Numbered from the stretch's first letter, positions 11,120-23,096 are shown. The stretch is 64,000 nt of DNA from Buddleja alternifolia (GCA_019426215.1 CM033394.1:40112423-40176422); one strand, 5' to 3'. Program-made: numbers and translations. The notes: generated by a model from the sequence alone, not told the origin.

Positions 11120-12273
11120 GAAGTGAACTAGGTATGATTGATCTAAATGCTTAATCATTCGAAACATCATACTTTTGTTAGGCATGAAATTTAGGAGGAA
11201 TTCACTTTATTTTATGTAATTTATGGGGAACCTACATAGGGGGAACCTTAAAAGAGCTAACTATACTTAAGTGAATATCACCAAAAATGTTTTCCCTTGC
11301 ATCGGTCATACGCACTTAGCACCATACACTTAAATCATTTTGACGCTTATTACACAAATCTTTCTTAGCGTCTGCATTTCTTTCAAAATAAACTAAACGC
11401 TTAGCTTTATTCCCAGCTAAAGCGCTTAGTAAAAAAATCCTTTAAAAGCAAGCGTATATTACCCTACGCTAAAACGAGAAAGTGGATTAGTCAATCAATG
11501 CAATTAATGCTGACTTGACATTCCTCACCTTTCGCTCAAGAAAACCCATGGGTACTCATCACGTTTTTCAAAGATGGTTCAGCACATGAACACGCGTCAG
11601 TACAATTACCATGTATCTTAGACGAATACAACCAGCGCTGAATATTTTAAACCAAAAGTAAACACTACTACCAAGACATAATGATAAGTACTGGGAAACT
11701 GTGTCCTCATACACACCCTGAAAAGAATAATTCTATATGTTACGATGACCGCTAAAGCACAAAATGTTACTTGAAAGAGAACCTCAAGATTCTCAAGCGT
11801 CAACATAACACTGAATTGTTTCAAGCATCATTCTGAATAGGTCCGGACGCTTTAACAAATTTTTTGGCGGGTATTTGAATAGTTGTTCAAAATTATGGTT
11901 CCCGAACAGTTTTCATAAAATACGTGTCCGCTTTTCATGGGCACACGTATCACTCTCAGTATATCAAAAGTCACTGTTTCAAACTTTTGATCGGACGTCA
12001 AAATAGTATATGTGGTTGTTACTAAAAGTAACCGTGCTTATTAAATCTAAATTCACGTCCACAGTCGTATTTTAATAGCTGAGATTTATACTCCTCCACG
12101 TGTCAACATCTCAACCTTCAAACACAAATTTTTTTTTTTTTCAAATTGTAGTATTTCAAAACACACTCTCTGCAGAACATAATCTCTCTTATACTCTCTT
12201 TCATTCGTACAAGAAAAATCTCTCTCTCTCAAAAACAAAATTTTCATTCTTAATCTCTGTCTACTTCTCACTA
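11120..12273 (+). promoter_or_regulatory. Copia region between pol and the second ORF; UTR-like leader
   Basis: No ORF of note is seen on the plus strand. The segment carries many AAGCG/CGCTT motifs like the LTR. From about 12130 to 12273 it becomes a CT-rich leader (repeated TCTCTC) running straight into the ATG of the second coding region, which looks like the 5' leader of a plant mRNA. It may hold an internal promoter or a splice acceptor for a subgenomic transcript. This is inferred from composition only. Confidence 0.4.
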
Positions 12274-14412
12274 ATGGCACCCAAGAAAGCTACTGCTGGA
12301 ACCACTGAAGTAGTTGTTAAGGTCACTGAAGGCCTTATAATCGATTGGAAGTTTCTCTATGAAAACCCCCAAATTGATTTAACGGAAGTGATGGATTCTG
12401 TAGCAGAGGCTGGGCTTCAGAAATTTCTCACCAAACACTCGTACATGTTTCCTGAAGAACTAGAATTTTTCTGGCGAAATGCTAAATTGTCTGACGATGA
12501 GACTACTATCACCTGTTTGTTTCCCGTCCCCAAGACGGAATCAAAGACATTCACTCTCTCTGCGGCCTCTATTGCCCAGAATTTCTCTCTACCTAATGAC
12601 GGAGCGACTTTAGACACTATCACTGAGGAACAAATTCAAGAAGTCTGGACTCAGCTTAGCGCCTACGATGGTGTTCCATACAAACCGTACTTTGAGAAGA
12701 AAGATATAGTGAACAGGTATCGAGTCCTAGCTGACTTCTGTAGTAAAAACATTGAATGCAGAGTGGGAACCTTTGACAAAATCAACCCAACCCAGTTCCA
12801 GATGATGACCGCTATCTTGCTCAAGATAAAAATCAACTGGAGCGCCTACATATTCAGCAGATTCAGAGACAGTCTACGCACTCCAAACAGACCTTATGGC
12901 CTAGTTTTGAGTGATCTAATTTTCCGAGCAAAGTGCACCTCTTCAGCAGGAGTCACCGTGGCCAAGCATAAGTTCTATGGGCCAAGAATCATCAACAATA
13001 TCTTCAATCCACCCAAAGTTGGAGGTGCTGCTAGACCTCTCTCTGAGCGCCAAGGTGTACGTGCAGCATCAGATGAGGAGGCTGAGCGCCCAGATCAGGA
13101 TAAGGCTAAACGTAATATGAAGCGTCCCACTGTCACAAAGAAACGGGTTCCTCGAAAGCCCAAGGCTCAACCTATTAAAAGTGATGAAGAAGACCAGGAC
13201 TCTATACCCCTCATTAGTCGGAAGGATCTGGAAAAGGTCCTCAAAAATATCGACTTTGGGGAACCAGCAGTTCCACAGACTCAAGCGTCCCCAGCCGAAG
13301 GGGTAAATGTGAAGCGTATCTTCAAGAGACGTAAGCGTCCAACTGCTGCCATTTCTTCTGAGGCTACACAAACGACACTAAGCGACCAAGCCATAGCTGC
13401 TATTCCGATATCATCCTTTGAACCACCAGTTGATGTCCATCTGGATGTGGATATGGCCCACATTGTGGCCATCGCACATGAAGCTGCCATCGAATCCACA
13501 AATCTCGAGCCTGATGAACCTGAAATCCCAGGGGTTCAACCATTGCTTGCATTACCAAGTACAACAGAGGCACGCTCAGAAGGTCAGAGCGATGCTAACG
13601 ACGTTGTGATTCATCGACATTTCTTCAAGCTGGATCCCTTAAAGACCATCGATCACTCCGTCGATTATTTCCCTCCAGCGCCCGCAGAAACCTTCATACC
13701 TACAGGATATAATGAAGAAAGTCTTATCAATGCTGAGAATGATATCGCCAAGCTCATAAAGTTTGATCTGGCTGTACGCAACACTCTATTTAACACAGCC
13801 TTAACCCCAGCTGATAAAGCTTATTACACAGCCCTTGAACTCAGGAAGACTCCCAAACACATCCCGGCTTCCGTGACTCTCCAAGCACAGAGGCAAGGAG
13901 GCAAGACTCCCAGAGCTGATGTTGATTTAGCTTATTATCTGGACTGTGGGACAAGCAAACCCACTGGCTTCGCTCTCAGAGACTACAACATCAGAGTCTA
14001 TGAGCATCAGGATAAGCTTGTGAACCCAACGGAAGGGTTACTAAACAGAGAAGGCTATTCTCACTCCCCAACACTGGTAAATAGCATGGAAAACAAGCGC
14101 TCAGCTAATCCTCTCCTCTTGTGGAAGAATAAAGGAGTACATGCCGGTGAGCGTCCAGCTTCACTGACCGAGATGATTCAACTAGAAGCCGATGCCCATT
14201 TTGACTACGTTTGGAACGCTAACTACCAACCCGACAGGTATCGTTTTGAGTCCATCTGTGATATTCATCACCAAGGATTTCGTGCTATACTTAATGCAGG
14301 AACTGAGTACTGCATGACTGAGGTGAAATGGGCTGAAGCTTACATGGGTGACACGTATAAATTTGAAGAATTGGTTAGCACTCCCCCATCTATTCAGAAT
14401 AGGGATTCATGA
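12274..14412 (+). CDS. Copia second ORF (env-position protein), N-terminal part
   Basis: I chose the ATG at 12274 (MAPKKATAGTTEVVV) because the upstream 58 codons are low-complexity leader. About 712 aa follow. The N-terminal 280 residues look like the 'putative plant transposon protein' type of domain found in plant retroelements (for example FLTKHSYMFPEELEFFW, YRVLADFCSKNIECRVG, LVLSDLIFRAKC). The middle is charged and disordered, with basic clusters (RRKRP). No signal peptide or clear membrane span is seen, so envelope function is doubtful. The reading frame is lost near 14390 and continues in the next segment. Confidence 0.65.
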   Translation: MAPKKATAGTTEVVVKVTEGLIIDWKFLYENPQIDLTEVMDSVAEAGLQKFLTKHSYMFPEELEFFWRNAKLSDDETTITCLFPVPKTESKTFTLSAASIAQNFSLPNDGATLDTITEEQIQEVWTQLSAYDGVPYKPYFEKKDIVNRYRVLADFCSKNIECRVGTFDKINPTQFQMMTAILLKIKINWSAYIFSRFRDSLRTPNRPYGLVLSDLIFRAKCTSSAGVTVAKHKFYGPRIINNIFNPPKVGGAARPLSERQGVRAASDEEAERPDQDKAKRNMKRPTVTKKRVPRKPKAQPIKSDEEDQDSIPLISRKDLEKVLKNIDFGEPAVPQTQASPAEGVNVKRIFKRRKRPTAAISSEATQTTLSDQAIAAIPISSFEPPVDVHLDVDMAHIVAIAHEAAIESTNLEPDEPEIPGVQPLLALPSTTEARSEGQSDANDVVIHRHFFKLDPLKTIDHSVDYFPPAPAETFIPTGYNEESLINAENDIAKLIKFDLAVRNTLFNTALTPADKAYYTALELRKTPKHIPASVTLQAQRQGGKTPRADVDLAYYLDCGTSKPTGFALRDYNIRVYEHQDKLVNPTEGLLNREGYSHSPTLVNSMENKRSANPLLLWKNKGVHAGERPASLTEMIQLEADAHFDYVWNANYQPDRYRFESICDIHHQGFRAILNAGTEYCMTEVKWAEAYMGDTYKFEELVSTPPSIQNRDS

Positions 14413-16195
14413 TAAAAAGATCAAATTTGCACGCTACATGCTAAAGCAGCGCCAACATAGACTTGGACCAGTTCTGAAGCTGCCTCTGATCCGCCACCAA
14501 CCTGAACACCGCTTAAGACAAGCGTTGCACAAACTGGCTAACTCCTCTCTACGCTTTGCTGATCAAGCGTCCACCAGCGGTTCTTCTCCCCTGTCCTGTC
14601 TGAACTTCACCCCTAGCCACTGTGAAGATAACTTTTCTCTCATGATGACAATTATGCCTCCAGTCTCCCTATTCGACAAAATCTTCACAGAAAATCTGCG
14701 ACAGTGGAATGGCTCTCGGATCAATCCTTTCAGAGGATATCCACTTCTTCCGTCTATTCGACAAGAAGTCTTAAGTCACTATGATTTTGTTTTGTCGCTG
14801 CTAGAAAGATCTCAAGCGCTTGCTTCAGCCATCTACCCATACTTGGAAGAGTATTACCGGCTCCACGTTCCCGACTCTCGAAAACCGAAGACTCTCCCAA
14901 CAGATCGGCTAATTGGCTTCTCACAACACTATTGCCCAGATGCCTTATTCTCCATCTATCAAGCGCCCTCCAAAATCTTTCCCACTCATGTGCTGGATAT
15001 CCTCGGGCCAATGTATATCAGGGCCCTGGATAGTCCTATCAGAACGTTCATTCAAGGTACGTATCTCCCCACTCTACATTTGAATGAACTTCTACAGACT
15101 GCTACGTATCCATATGCAGATGAGCCGTTTGCCAGCTTGGACTTTCGGTTTACGGACTTTAGCCGTATAGAATCAGAATTTACTGCAGCACCAGCTGACA
15201 CGTTACCTGCTCCTGAGCGCTTATTAGAATTACCTTAAGCGCCTAATTCCCCCAATCCAACTGAATCCGACTCTACTGCATCCACCGAGTCCAACAGTGC
15301 CCCGGCGCTTCGAGGAACAGTATTTGATCCTAATTATCAAGTACCTGTTGAATCTCTCAAACACACATCCCGTTTTAAGCCTCACGTTAGCACTGCGGGT
15401 CTCGACGCTCAAACGTCCATGACTGAATGCCTCACTCAAATACAACAACTATCTACAACTACTCAGGCAAGTCATGTGGCTTTAACAAATGATCTAAACC
15501 ACCGTTTCACGGCTCTTGAGACCTCTCTTTCAGACGCTCATCACGCTCAACTACTGGTCATGAAAGAACACTTCGACCAGCGTCTGACCACTCTTGAAGC
15601 CTCTGTCGCTCAGATTGCTACTCAAGTCAGTCTTCTTACTCAGCACTTCATACAGACTGATGATGGCAATAAGGGGGAAAAGAAAGGAGAAAAGAGGAAA
15701 TCTTCAACATCTAAAGATCAAAAAGATCCTCCTCCACCATCCAAGCGTCAACATATTAATACTTCCCTCACACTAAGTACAGAGCCAAGGTATCCCTATC
15801 CTTCTTGGGTACCTACCTCGGTGGGAGCGTCCAATAAAAAGGAAACCCCAAGAGTGCTCTATCCAAATCTTCCATTACCTTCAAGAGCACTGCTTGAACA
15901 ATTTGATATTCCTCTTCTCAGAGCGTCAATTCCAGAACCATCTGATCCAGCAGTCCTAGCCTTAGAGCGAAAAATGTCTGACTTTGACCAAACCTTTAGA
16001 ATTTGCTTACGATACATAGGCATCAGTCCAGAGGAATGGGATAAGCAGCTCATTACCTTCAAGGCACGACAAGTAAAAGAAAACAAACATATAATCAGTA
16101 AAGATCATGCAGCGATGATGACGCTAGAAGATCAGATAACTGAAGCAATCCGTGCTGAAATGACTAAGAGATACAAGATCAAATCACGATCTTGA
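14348..16195 (+). CDS. Copia second ORF, C-terminal part with coiled coil; one in-frame stop
   Basis: The frame runs 14348-15238, stops at TAA 15236-15238, and the same frame continues open to 16195. The last part (from about 15419) has a heptad-like coiled coil (LNHRFTALETSLSDAHHAQ, then FDQRLTTLEASVAQIATQV). A lysine-rich stretch follows, and then a conserved-looking C-terminal segment (YRIGISPEEWD-type; here IGISPEEWDKQL). With the preceding ORF this makes a product of roughly 1,300 aa if unbroken. The function is unknown. SIRE-type elements carry an 'env-like' protein here. Confidence 0.6.
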
Positions 16196-16373
16196 TTTTG
16201 TTTACTTATGATTTTTTTTCACTTCAGTTGTAAAATGCTTGTACTATGAAAGATATATATAAAATGCATTTTACAGCTGAAACATCTCGTTGAAGCTCAA
16301 ACTAACTTACTAAACTACGCTAACTTATACTTTAGGTATCTAACGCTTGAACTAAATAGGTATTGCCATCATC

Positions 16374-16386
16374 AAAAAGGGGGAAA
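16374..16386 (+). other. Copia polypurine tract
   Basis: AAAAAGGGGGAAA lies one base before the 3' LTR. It is the expected primer for plus-strand DNA synthesis. Confidence 0.92.
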
Positions 16387-16387
16387 T

Positions 16388-18169
16388 TGTTAGGAATTTC
16401 ATGTTAGATGTTTTGATGATGACAAATAGGACTTCATGTTAGACCCCAAGAAATGTAAAGCTTTCATAGAACAAATATGTAAGCGCCTGAAAGCTCGTGT
16501 TTTTTTTACTAGACTTGTATTTTTATAGAGTTTAGACTAAGAATGTGATACTAAATCACTAGAAGAATTCTGCGTGAGTCTACCAAGTGATGAAGTTGAA
16601 GATCAAGCGTCTGAAGAAACAGTAAAGATAAAGATTAGTCTCAAGCGTCCATCAAACGCTAAACGACTATCCCGGGTTACGAACTCAGCGCTCAAGATTT
16701 GTTATGGACCTTAGACCAAGTACTTAACACTAAGTCAATGATAGAATTCTGAGTGAGTCTATCAAAGATAAAGTGAAAGGACAAGCGTCTAAAAGATCGG
16801 GCAAAGATTGTGACCTCTTTAAGTGTCTGATTAACAAAGAAGACTACTTCCAAGAAGCCTAAAACTCCAAAGGCTCAAACGCCTAGTTCTCTAAGCGTAA
16901 CCTGAAGATTCAAACCCAAGTTATCAAAGATGCATGAATCAACGGAAATTATTCCCAAGCGAAAATAAAACAAGATGCATCAAAAGTCGGATAAGTGCTA
17001 TTAAAATATAAGCACAACAACTTATGGGCAAACCATATCTTTGACCTAGACTGTCAGATTTATGAAACCAAGACCATGCCTAACCAATTAAATATACCCA
17101 AAGTTAGGATTGTCAGAATTCATGGAATGTTTAGGGAAACGAGACTCCAACCGTGTCCAACGGACAAAATCTCATAACAATCTATAAATAACCTTTTCAG
17201 CAAAAGGGACAACAAGGAATAGATATAGAAAAACATCTGAACGTAAAAATAAAAAAAAGAGGGTCCAAAACGTTGCTGAATTGTTTTAAAAAGAGCTTAT
17301 ACACTCCAGAGCCGAAATCCTTTTAAGCTTTCTCAAATACATTCCTAGACAGTCACCCATATCTCAAATCTCTTTTTAAGAAGAACTTACACTACCATTG
17401 AGATATCTCGAAGTTGTTTGAACTTTCCAAAAACAAACAAACCCGTGACCAAAACCATCAACACCTTTCATCTGAGTGAGAAAGCTGGTTGACTTACAAG
17501 CAATATTTTTGTGTAAAAGAAGCTTGTTGAAGTTGATCTCTATTGGAGCTGAAATCTGTGTGACCAAGGAGTTCCGAGATCAAGGGTAACTTGCATCATT
17601 TCTGAGTGAAAGAAGCAAGGGGATAGAAGGTCTTTAGTGGAGCTGAAATCTGTGTGACCAAGGAGTTCCGAGATCATATCCAATCTCCCTCTATCTTGTA
17701 GAAGTCTCTGTGTGACTCTTCGATAATCATCATAGTGGAAAACCTCCCTGATAAAAGGAGAAGAAGGACGTAGCTGGGATTACATCACCCAGTGAACCTT
17801 ACAAATATCTTGTGTCATTTACCTCTTTAAGCATTCATTGTTTTACTGCTTTACTATTCATATTGCATACATTCTGATAAAGTTTTAAAACAACTAAGCG
17901 ACTACTTTCGATTAACAAACCGAACGCTAAGCTATAAAATACTTCCGCTGTGCTAACCCTGATTTAGTGACTAAACTCTACCCTACTTTGGTAAGCGTTG
18001 AAATCACCGAGTCTAAGTTAACGTTTCTCAAGCCCCACATCCAGCGCTTAAAACTTTCCGAGCGTTCAAATACCTCAAAGTGATACGAATTTTTAGAAGT
18101 CGAAAAAGACTTCAGGGTCTATTCAACCCCCCCCTTCTAGACCCTTTCATATACCACTTGGGACCAACA
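16388..18169 (+). repeat. Copia 3' LTR (1782 bp)
   Basis: Starts TGTTAGGAATTT and ends GACCAACA. It matches the 5' LTR with about 19 substitutions and two 1-bp indels by eye. The right target duplication GTTTT follows at 18170-18174. Confidence 0.95.
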
Positions 18170-18174
18170 GTTTT
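18170..18174 (+). repeat. Target site duplication GTTTT (right)
   Basis: Identical to 3784-3788. Together they define the Copia insertion point in the Gypsy integrase frame. Confidence 0.95.
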
Positions 18175-18910
18175 AAACAGCACGAAAATGCTTGAATTTT
18201 TGACTCAATTCGGTATAAAGCTCCTAAATTCTACGCCATATTACGCACAAGCAAATGGACATGCCGAATCATCCAACAAGTTAATTAAAGGATGCATTTC
18301 GAAAATGATAAACAACTATCCGAGGAATTGGCACGAATTGCTAATCGATACATTGTGGGCCCTAAGGACGATTAAGAAAGATAGTCTTGGGGTATCCCCT
18401 TTTCAGTTGGTTTATGGCCACGAGGCAGTAATACCAATGGAAATCAATGCAAAATTGAAGAGGATTTTGGAGCAAACGCAGCTTACAGCCAAGGAATATG
18501 CTGAGAGCATGAACATTGAAAAATTAGTTCACGAAATACTACAAGCATTGGCTTTTCAACAATTTGAACTTCAGAAGAAGAAGGTTGAGAAAAGCTACAA
18601 CAAGAGAGTTAAAGAAAGATCCTTCGAGACGGAGGACTTAGTGTGGAAAATGATTTTACCAGAAGGTTCGAAAGATCATTTTTATGGGAAATGGTCACCT
18701 AACTGGGAAGGGCCATTTTTAATTTCGAAAAGGTTGTTGGGTAATTTATATAAACTACATTATATAAACGAAGTAGAATATAAGAGAGTTTTAAATGCAA
18801 AATATTTAAAGAAATATGTACCCATAATATGGGAAACACATAAACAACTCATACTCGAAAGATTGCCTGAAACAGCGAAAAAATTTCTTAAATTAAAAAG
18901 TAATCAATAG
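18175..18910 (+). pseudogene. Gypsy integrase: end of core and C-terminal domain
   Basis: This continues the integrase broken at 3788. It begins with MLEFLTQFGIKLLNSTPYY and supplies the catalytic Glu in QANGHAESSNKLIKG. The conserved region WALRTIKKDSLGVSPFQLVYG and the C-terminal chromatin-facing domain (WSPNWEGPFLISKRLLGNLY) follow. The frame is open to a TAG at 18908-18910, so this end is better preserved than the N-terminal part. Its first codons in the same frame are Copia LTR sequence and do not belong to it. Confidence 0.88.
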
Positions 18911-19039
18911 TATTCGACGATTATATGACCAATCTAAGATTTGATAAACTTTAAAGAAGTAAACAAAATGTCTAAGGAAGACTCAAAAGCATCTCATTCC
19001 AATAGATCAAGTTTAACCACTTCTTCGAGCTCGTGGTTT

Positions 19040-19437
19040 AAGTCCGCTTCAACTTGATTGGCCGAATTAGTGAGTTACTCTCTACGGGCCTGCAGAGTAG
19101 CTATCTAAGCATCCAAAGAAGCGATTTGGGCCAGATAATCAGCTTGAGTGCCCTCCAAAGTAACGGCTTGATCCTGGAGATGACTTATCTACTGGTTATG
19201 AATAACGGACATTCCCTCCTCGAAATGATTGATACCTTGAGCCATTGAAGTATGAAGGTTGGCGAGACTGGCTTCGAATACTTCGCGTGTTGATTGAAAA
19301 ATAGGTTGCCACATCTCGGTTAGTCTTGAAGACGCCTCGTCAAGGTAAAAACACAACCTTTCTATCAAGATGGGATCAGTTGGTCGAATCCTGATGTCAT
19401 GGAGTACTTCATTAAAACCAACCTTGGAAAATTCCAA
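19040..19437 (-). pseudogene. Gypsy antisense gene: C-terminal exon, coiled-coil type
   Basis: Read on the minus strand, an acceptor (TTTATAATGCAG) at about 19443 leads into a frame beginning LEFSKVGFNEVLHDIRIRP. It continues as a helical, heptad-like segment (LDEASSRLTEMWQPIFQST, then LANLHTSMAQGINHFEEGM). After a stop at about 19189 the same helical character carries on to about 19040 with two further stops. This is the end of the antisense gene that starts at 22938. The function is unknown. Confidence 0.5.
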
Positions 19438-19539
19438 GGTATCTGCATTATAAAATGATGAGATGGTGTCAGTCGAAATAAGATTAAGACAAACTAAAAC
19501 ATATAAGGTAAAGTGAAAGTATATGCATTATTCCTTCGG

Positions 19540-21779
19540 ACGAAGAACCATGGGCCGCCGCCATGCTCGAAGAAGAAGGGGCAGTCTCTTCGACGCTTAT
19601 TTCAATCCTTGATAATGATTAAGACATTGTATGAATTAATTAGAATTAAAAAGATGTCTCTTAAAAAAGATGACTCTTAAAAAGATGTCTCTTCAACGCT
19701 TATTCAATCCCTTTCGCCAAGCTCGAAGTGGAAGGGGCGGATGATGATTCAATAATGGGCAGGGGACCTTGGTCAGTAGTGACCATTTCGAGGTCCACAA
19801 TAGTCCCTGAAATCAAAAGATTGATTGAAAAGATGGAGAAAAAGAGAGTTTTTCAAACTAACTCAGAAACAAACCTTACCTTCGAGTGCGGGACCTGAAA
19901 TCTATTCCTCCACGATTTCTTCAAGTTGAACTGATGAAGAAGGGATTGGAAAGGTACGGAAGTTGAAATTTCCCAAATGATCAGCCCTGAAGTTACTCAA
20001 TATACTCGAATCGACGAAAATGGTGCTTGAGACACCAAGGGACGAATAAGAAAACCTGAGTGAAGATAGTAGACTCGGGATGGTCGTAGTTATGCCGGGA
20101 GATGTCGAAGCAATCCCTGAAAGAAAACATGAGGATTTTAGAAAATTCAAAACCACGCAACCAAATAAATCTGCGAAACAACTAAATTTACCTTGAAATT
20201 GAATAGTCGAAGGCCTAAGGGTAACGTCCAGCGAGTGGTCCATGGTCTTCTCTCGAGAGGGAGATATAGAAGTTTTTTTGAGAGGACTTGGTATAAGAAA
20301 TAAATGAAGTGAGTCGAAGATCGAATACAAGAAATCGAAGAAATAATTTAAAAATATTGAAGGCTTAAAACTTTACTTTCGATGGATTCCGTTGCAAAAT
20401 CAGGAACGACCACTTGTTGATAATCGAAAACCTCTGGAGGAGATTCAAAATGCGGCTTCCCCATTAAGGGTATAGATGGGTCCCCTGTCTCGGATGCAGT
20501 GACGTCATCCGGCTCGATTGCACTAGCTGCTCCAAAGAAGGGCATGTCAGGGGAGTCACCTCCGTTTGAATCACCAGACGGAAACAACATGCAAAAATAC
20601 TCAAACTCATACGAAAGATAAAAGTTAGAAGAAAAAATACAAATTCATAAGTTTTGAAACGATACTTGAACTCATAAAGGGAGACTTACCATCAATATCG
20701 GTGGGTCCTTGTAAACGAAGGCGTTTTCAAACTTCGTCATTAAGAGCAAAAGGGTCTGCTTCTTCAACAGCTGTATCTTCGATCGGGATGGTCGGAGGTA
20801 CAACTTGAGAAGCATTAGGGCCCCTACATTTCCGAGGCACAGGGCCTGGAACCACGAGATTTTCTGGTCGAGATTCTGCCCCGGTGGAAGAACCTGCTGA
20901 AGGACACACCCTGACTGTGAAAGTAACCACCTCGGACGTTTAGGTGGGTTCCGAGGGAGGAAGAGATTAGATAGGAATGGATTGCTCGAATTTCCACTCG
21001 GAAGCCAGGGCATAAGGGAGAAAGAAATATTAAATGCGAGGAAAGTAAAACAATCGAAACATAAGAAGTAAAGAGGATAAGGTGTTAATACCTGAGGTAA
21101 CAGATGATTTGAGACTGGAGACAAATCAACCGTACTAGTGAGAAATTGCCAGAATGCGGGGACTTGTTTCCAAAGTATATGTCTCGAGAAAAAAATGACT
21201 CAAGACGGAATTCCAAAAGTCGAGAAAGCAATCATCCACTCGAAGGATCTTGCAAAAAGCAGGGATGAAGGAAAGAGGCATCTTACAAGAGATTTTCTCT
21301 CGGATGATGTTCTCTACCTTGGCACGATTGGAGGTAGATGGATGATAGGGTCTCTCTGACCAGGGGCGGTTCAGAGTACCAAAAAAGGGTAGGGCAAAGC
21401 CCTGGCGTATGCCAAATTGCCTCGAGCAAAGCTGAAATGAAAAACATATACTCGAATAAGAAGATGTTGAAAACAAAATAAAAAGAAAGAACGATATTCG
21501 AAACAACGAATGAAAATTACCTGGGGATTGTAGACCTCAACGCCTGATGAGTTATTAGACAGAAGAAGGTCTCGAGAGGACAGAATTGACCTCCAGTGGC
21601 CTTGATCATTTGTGCAGAGGTTAAGGGAATCGATGGACCTTAACCAGAATGGTAGAGCAACGTGGGCCCAGTGATCTGCTTTCCGCCCGTGCCTCAATTC
21701 GAAAAAGGGGCACCATATCCCCGCGTGAATGAGATTGAAAATGGTACTCAAAATTAGAAGATATGACGTCCTTTTGAGA
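19540..21779 (-). pseudogene. Gypsy antisense gene: middle part with several short introns
   Basis: The minus strand shows short open segments joined by plausible GT-AG introns. Three have both borders visible: 21520-21432 (89 bp), 20191-20117 (75 bp) and 19879-19807 (73 bp). Two more donors are clear at 21091 (GTATTAAC) and 20689 (GTAAGTC). The intron sequences are T-rich, as in plants. The exonic segments are proline/serine/acidic rich and give no recognised domain. Several stops are present in any reading, so the gene is decayed. It probably encoded the variable tail of the plant-mobile-domain protein. Confidence 0.5.
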
Positions 21780-22938
21780 GGAATTAATAGGTTAATGGTG
21801 GCCTCCCCATAGTAGACCTACTTCGAGACAGGATTGAACTGATACCCTATGGTTTTCTTGGGGCCACACTTGACTTCTGCCAGAATTTGTTCTTCGAGAG
21901 CCCCCAATGATTTGATGTTGAGCAATTCCGGATAGTAGAAGAAGGCCCAGCAAGATAACAGCCATAGGGGCTGGCATTTGAAGGATCGCGATACAGATGA
22001 AACATCATACGGTAGAAATGCGTCAGCAAGAAGGGGGCCAATTCGAGTGGTCCAAAGAATGCAGCAACGTTGGCCGATAAGACGAGAAAGGTCTTGTTCA
22101 TGGCGCAACCGGCCTTCATAAGCAGTCAAGAAAAGATAAAATTAAGGAATAACACCTCCTCGACTGGATTGACAAGGTAGACAGAGTTGACAAAGTGTTT
22201 GACTAAATTGGTATAGGCAATGTTCGAGCCTTTACCTTTACCATTTATCCTCAGCCAGTGCTCGGCGGCTTCGAGCAGTTGAGGAGCACCTTCCACTAGT
22301 TCCCCGGTAGAAAGGTGAACACCACTTAGGGATAAGCCAGTAATGAGAGCAACGTCCTCCAATGTCACCATTTGGAACCCTCGGGATAGGATGAAGCAGT
22401 TGTAGGAAGGATGCCATGAGTAGGCCAGGGTGTTTGACATGACACGCTAAAGACAAGATAGGGTAGCAGGCAATTCGAATGAGCCCCAGGATTCGATTCC
22501 ATCCCATTTTGTATGAAATTGGGTCAGTCGCTCGAACCATATGAACGCGTCAACCTCGCCAATCCAGCCATTAATAGACTTGCTCGAGTTATTCCAAACG
22601 AATTCAACGGGCTTGGAAAGAAATAATGGGCTGCCGACTCCCAAAGAGGGAAAGGTACCCAAATGATTAGGGTTGCCCGAAGGAGAGGGCTTAAAGGCTT
22701 GAGACTTGAAACGGGGATCGAGAGCCAAGTGGGCAATCAATTCACCCTGTCGCGAGGTAGCCCAAGAAGGGATTTTGTGGGTACATTTAAGGATAGACAC
22801 CTTGGCGTCTCAATAGTGCGCCATGAAATCTTGGATGACGTCGTATAAAGCCTGGGCATCCTTGCAATCCAGGTGGGTCTCTCGAGAGACCAAATTGGAA
22901 AGGTTGTGAAGATCGAGATTACGGCGAGGATCTGCCAT
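21780..22938 (-). pseudogene. Gypsy antisense gene: N-terminal plant mobile domain (PMD), broken
   Basis: The likely start is the ATG at 22938 (MADPRRNLDLHNLSN). About 43 codons in, a TGA replaces what is probably tryptophan. The next frame holds SRQGELIAHLALDPRF and later FVWNNSSKSINGWIGEVDAF. Further on, WHPSYNCFILSRGFQMVTL and EDVALITGLSLSGVHLS match the PMD signature (treatment of 'TLEDVA-LTGL'). A likely intron (GTGTTATTCC ... TTATGAAG) lies near 22150-22108. PMD genes are known both as host genes and as cargo of Tat/Retand-type Gypsy and Mutator elements. The gene lies opposite to the retrotransposon genome. Confidence 0.68.
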
Positions 22939-23070
22939 TGATGAGGTTTTGACAAAAGAAGTGAAGGAGCTCGAGAAAGATAAGAACAAAGATAGCTTTC
23001 TTTGCTTTTGCTCTCAATAAACAGAAGGAGATGAAAATTTGTAGTAATGACAAAAAAGGAAAGCAATGGC

Positions 23071-23096
23071 ATATATATATATATATATATATATAT
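23071..23096. repeat. (AT)n microsatellite
   Basis: Thirteen AT units, lying about 135-160 bases upstream of the antisense gene start (22938) in its leader or promoter region. Confidence 0.9.

Larger units (their letters stand above)
3789..18169 (+). mobile_element. Complete SIRE/Maximus-like Ty1/Copia retrotransposon, 14.4 kb
   Basis: The order is LTR, PBS, gag, protease, integrase, RT, RNase H, a second coding region, PPT, LTR. Integrase before RT is the Copia order. Long LTRs (about 1.78 kb), the basic tail ending in KWVPKKY before protease, and a long ORF after pol all fit the SIRE/Maximus lineage. Its length is well above that of a typical Copia element, mainly because of the long LTRs and the extra coding region. 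The two LTRs differ at about 19 substitutions and two 1-bp indels by eye (about 1%), so insertion was recent. The coding regions nevertheless contain several frame breaks. Confidence 0.93.
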
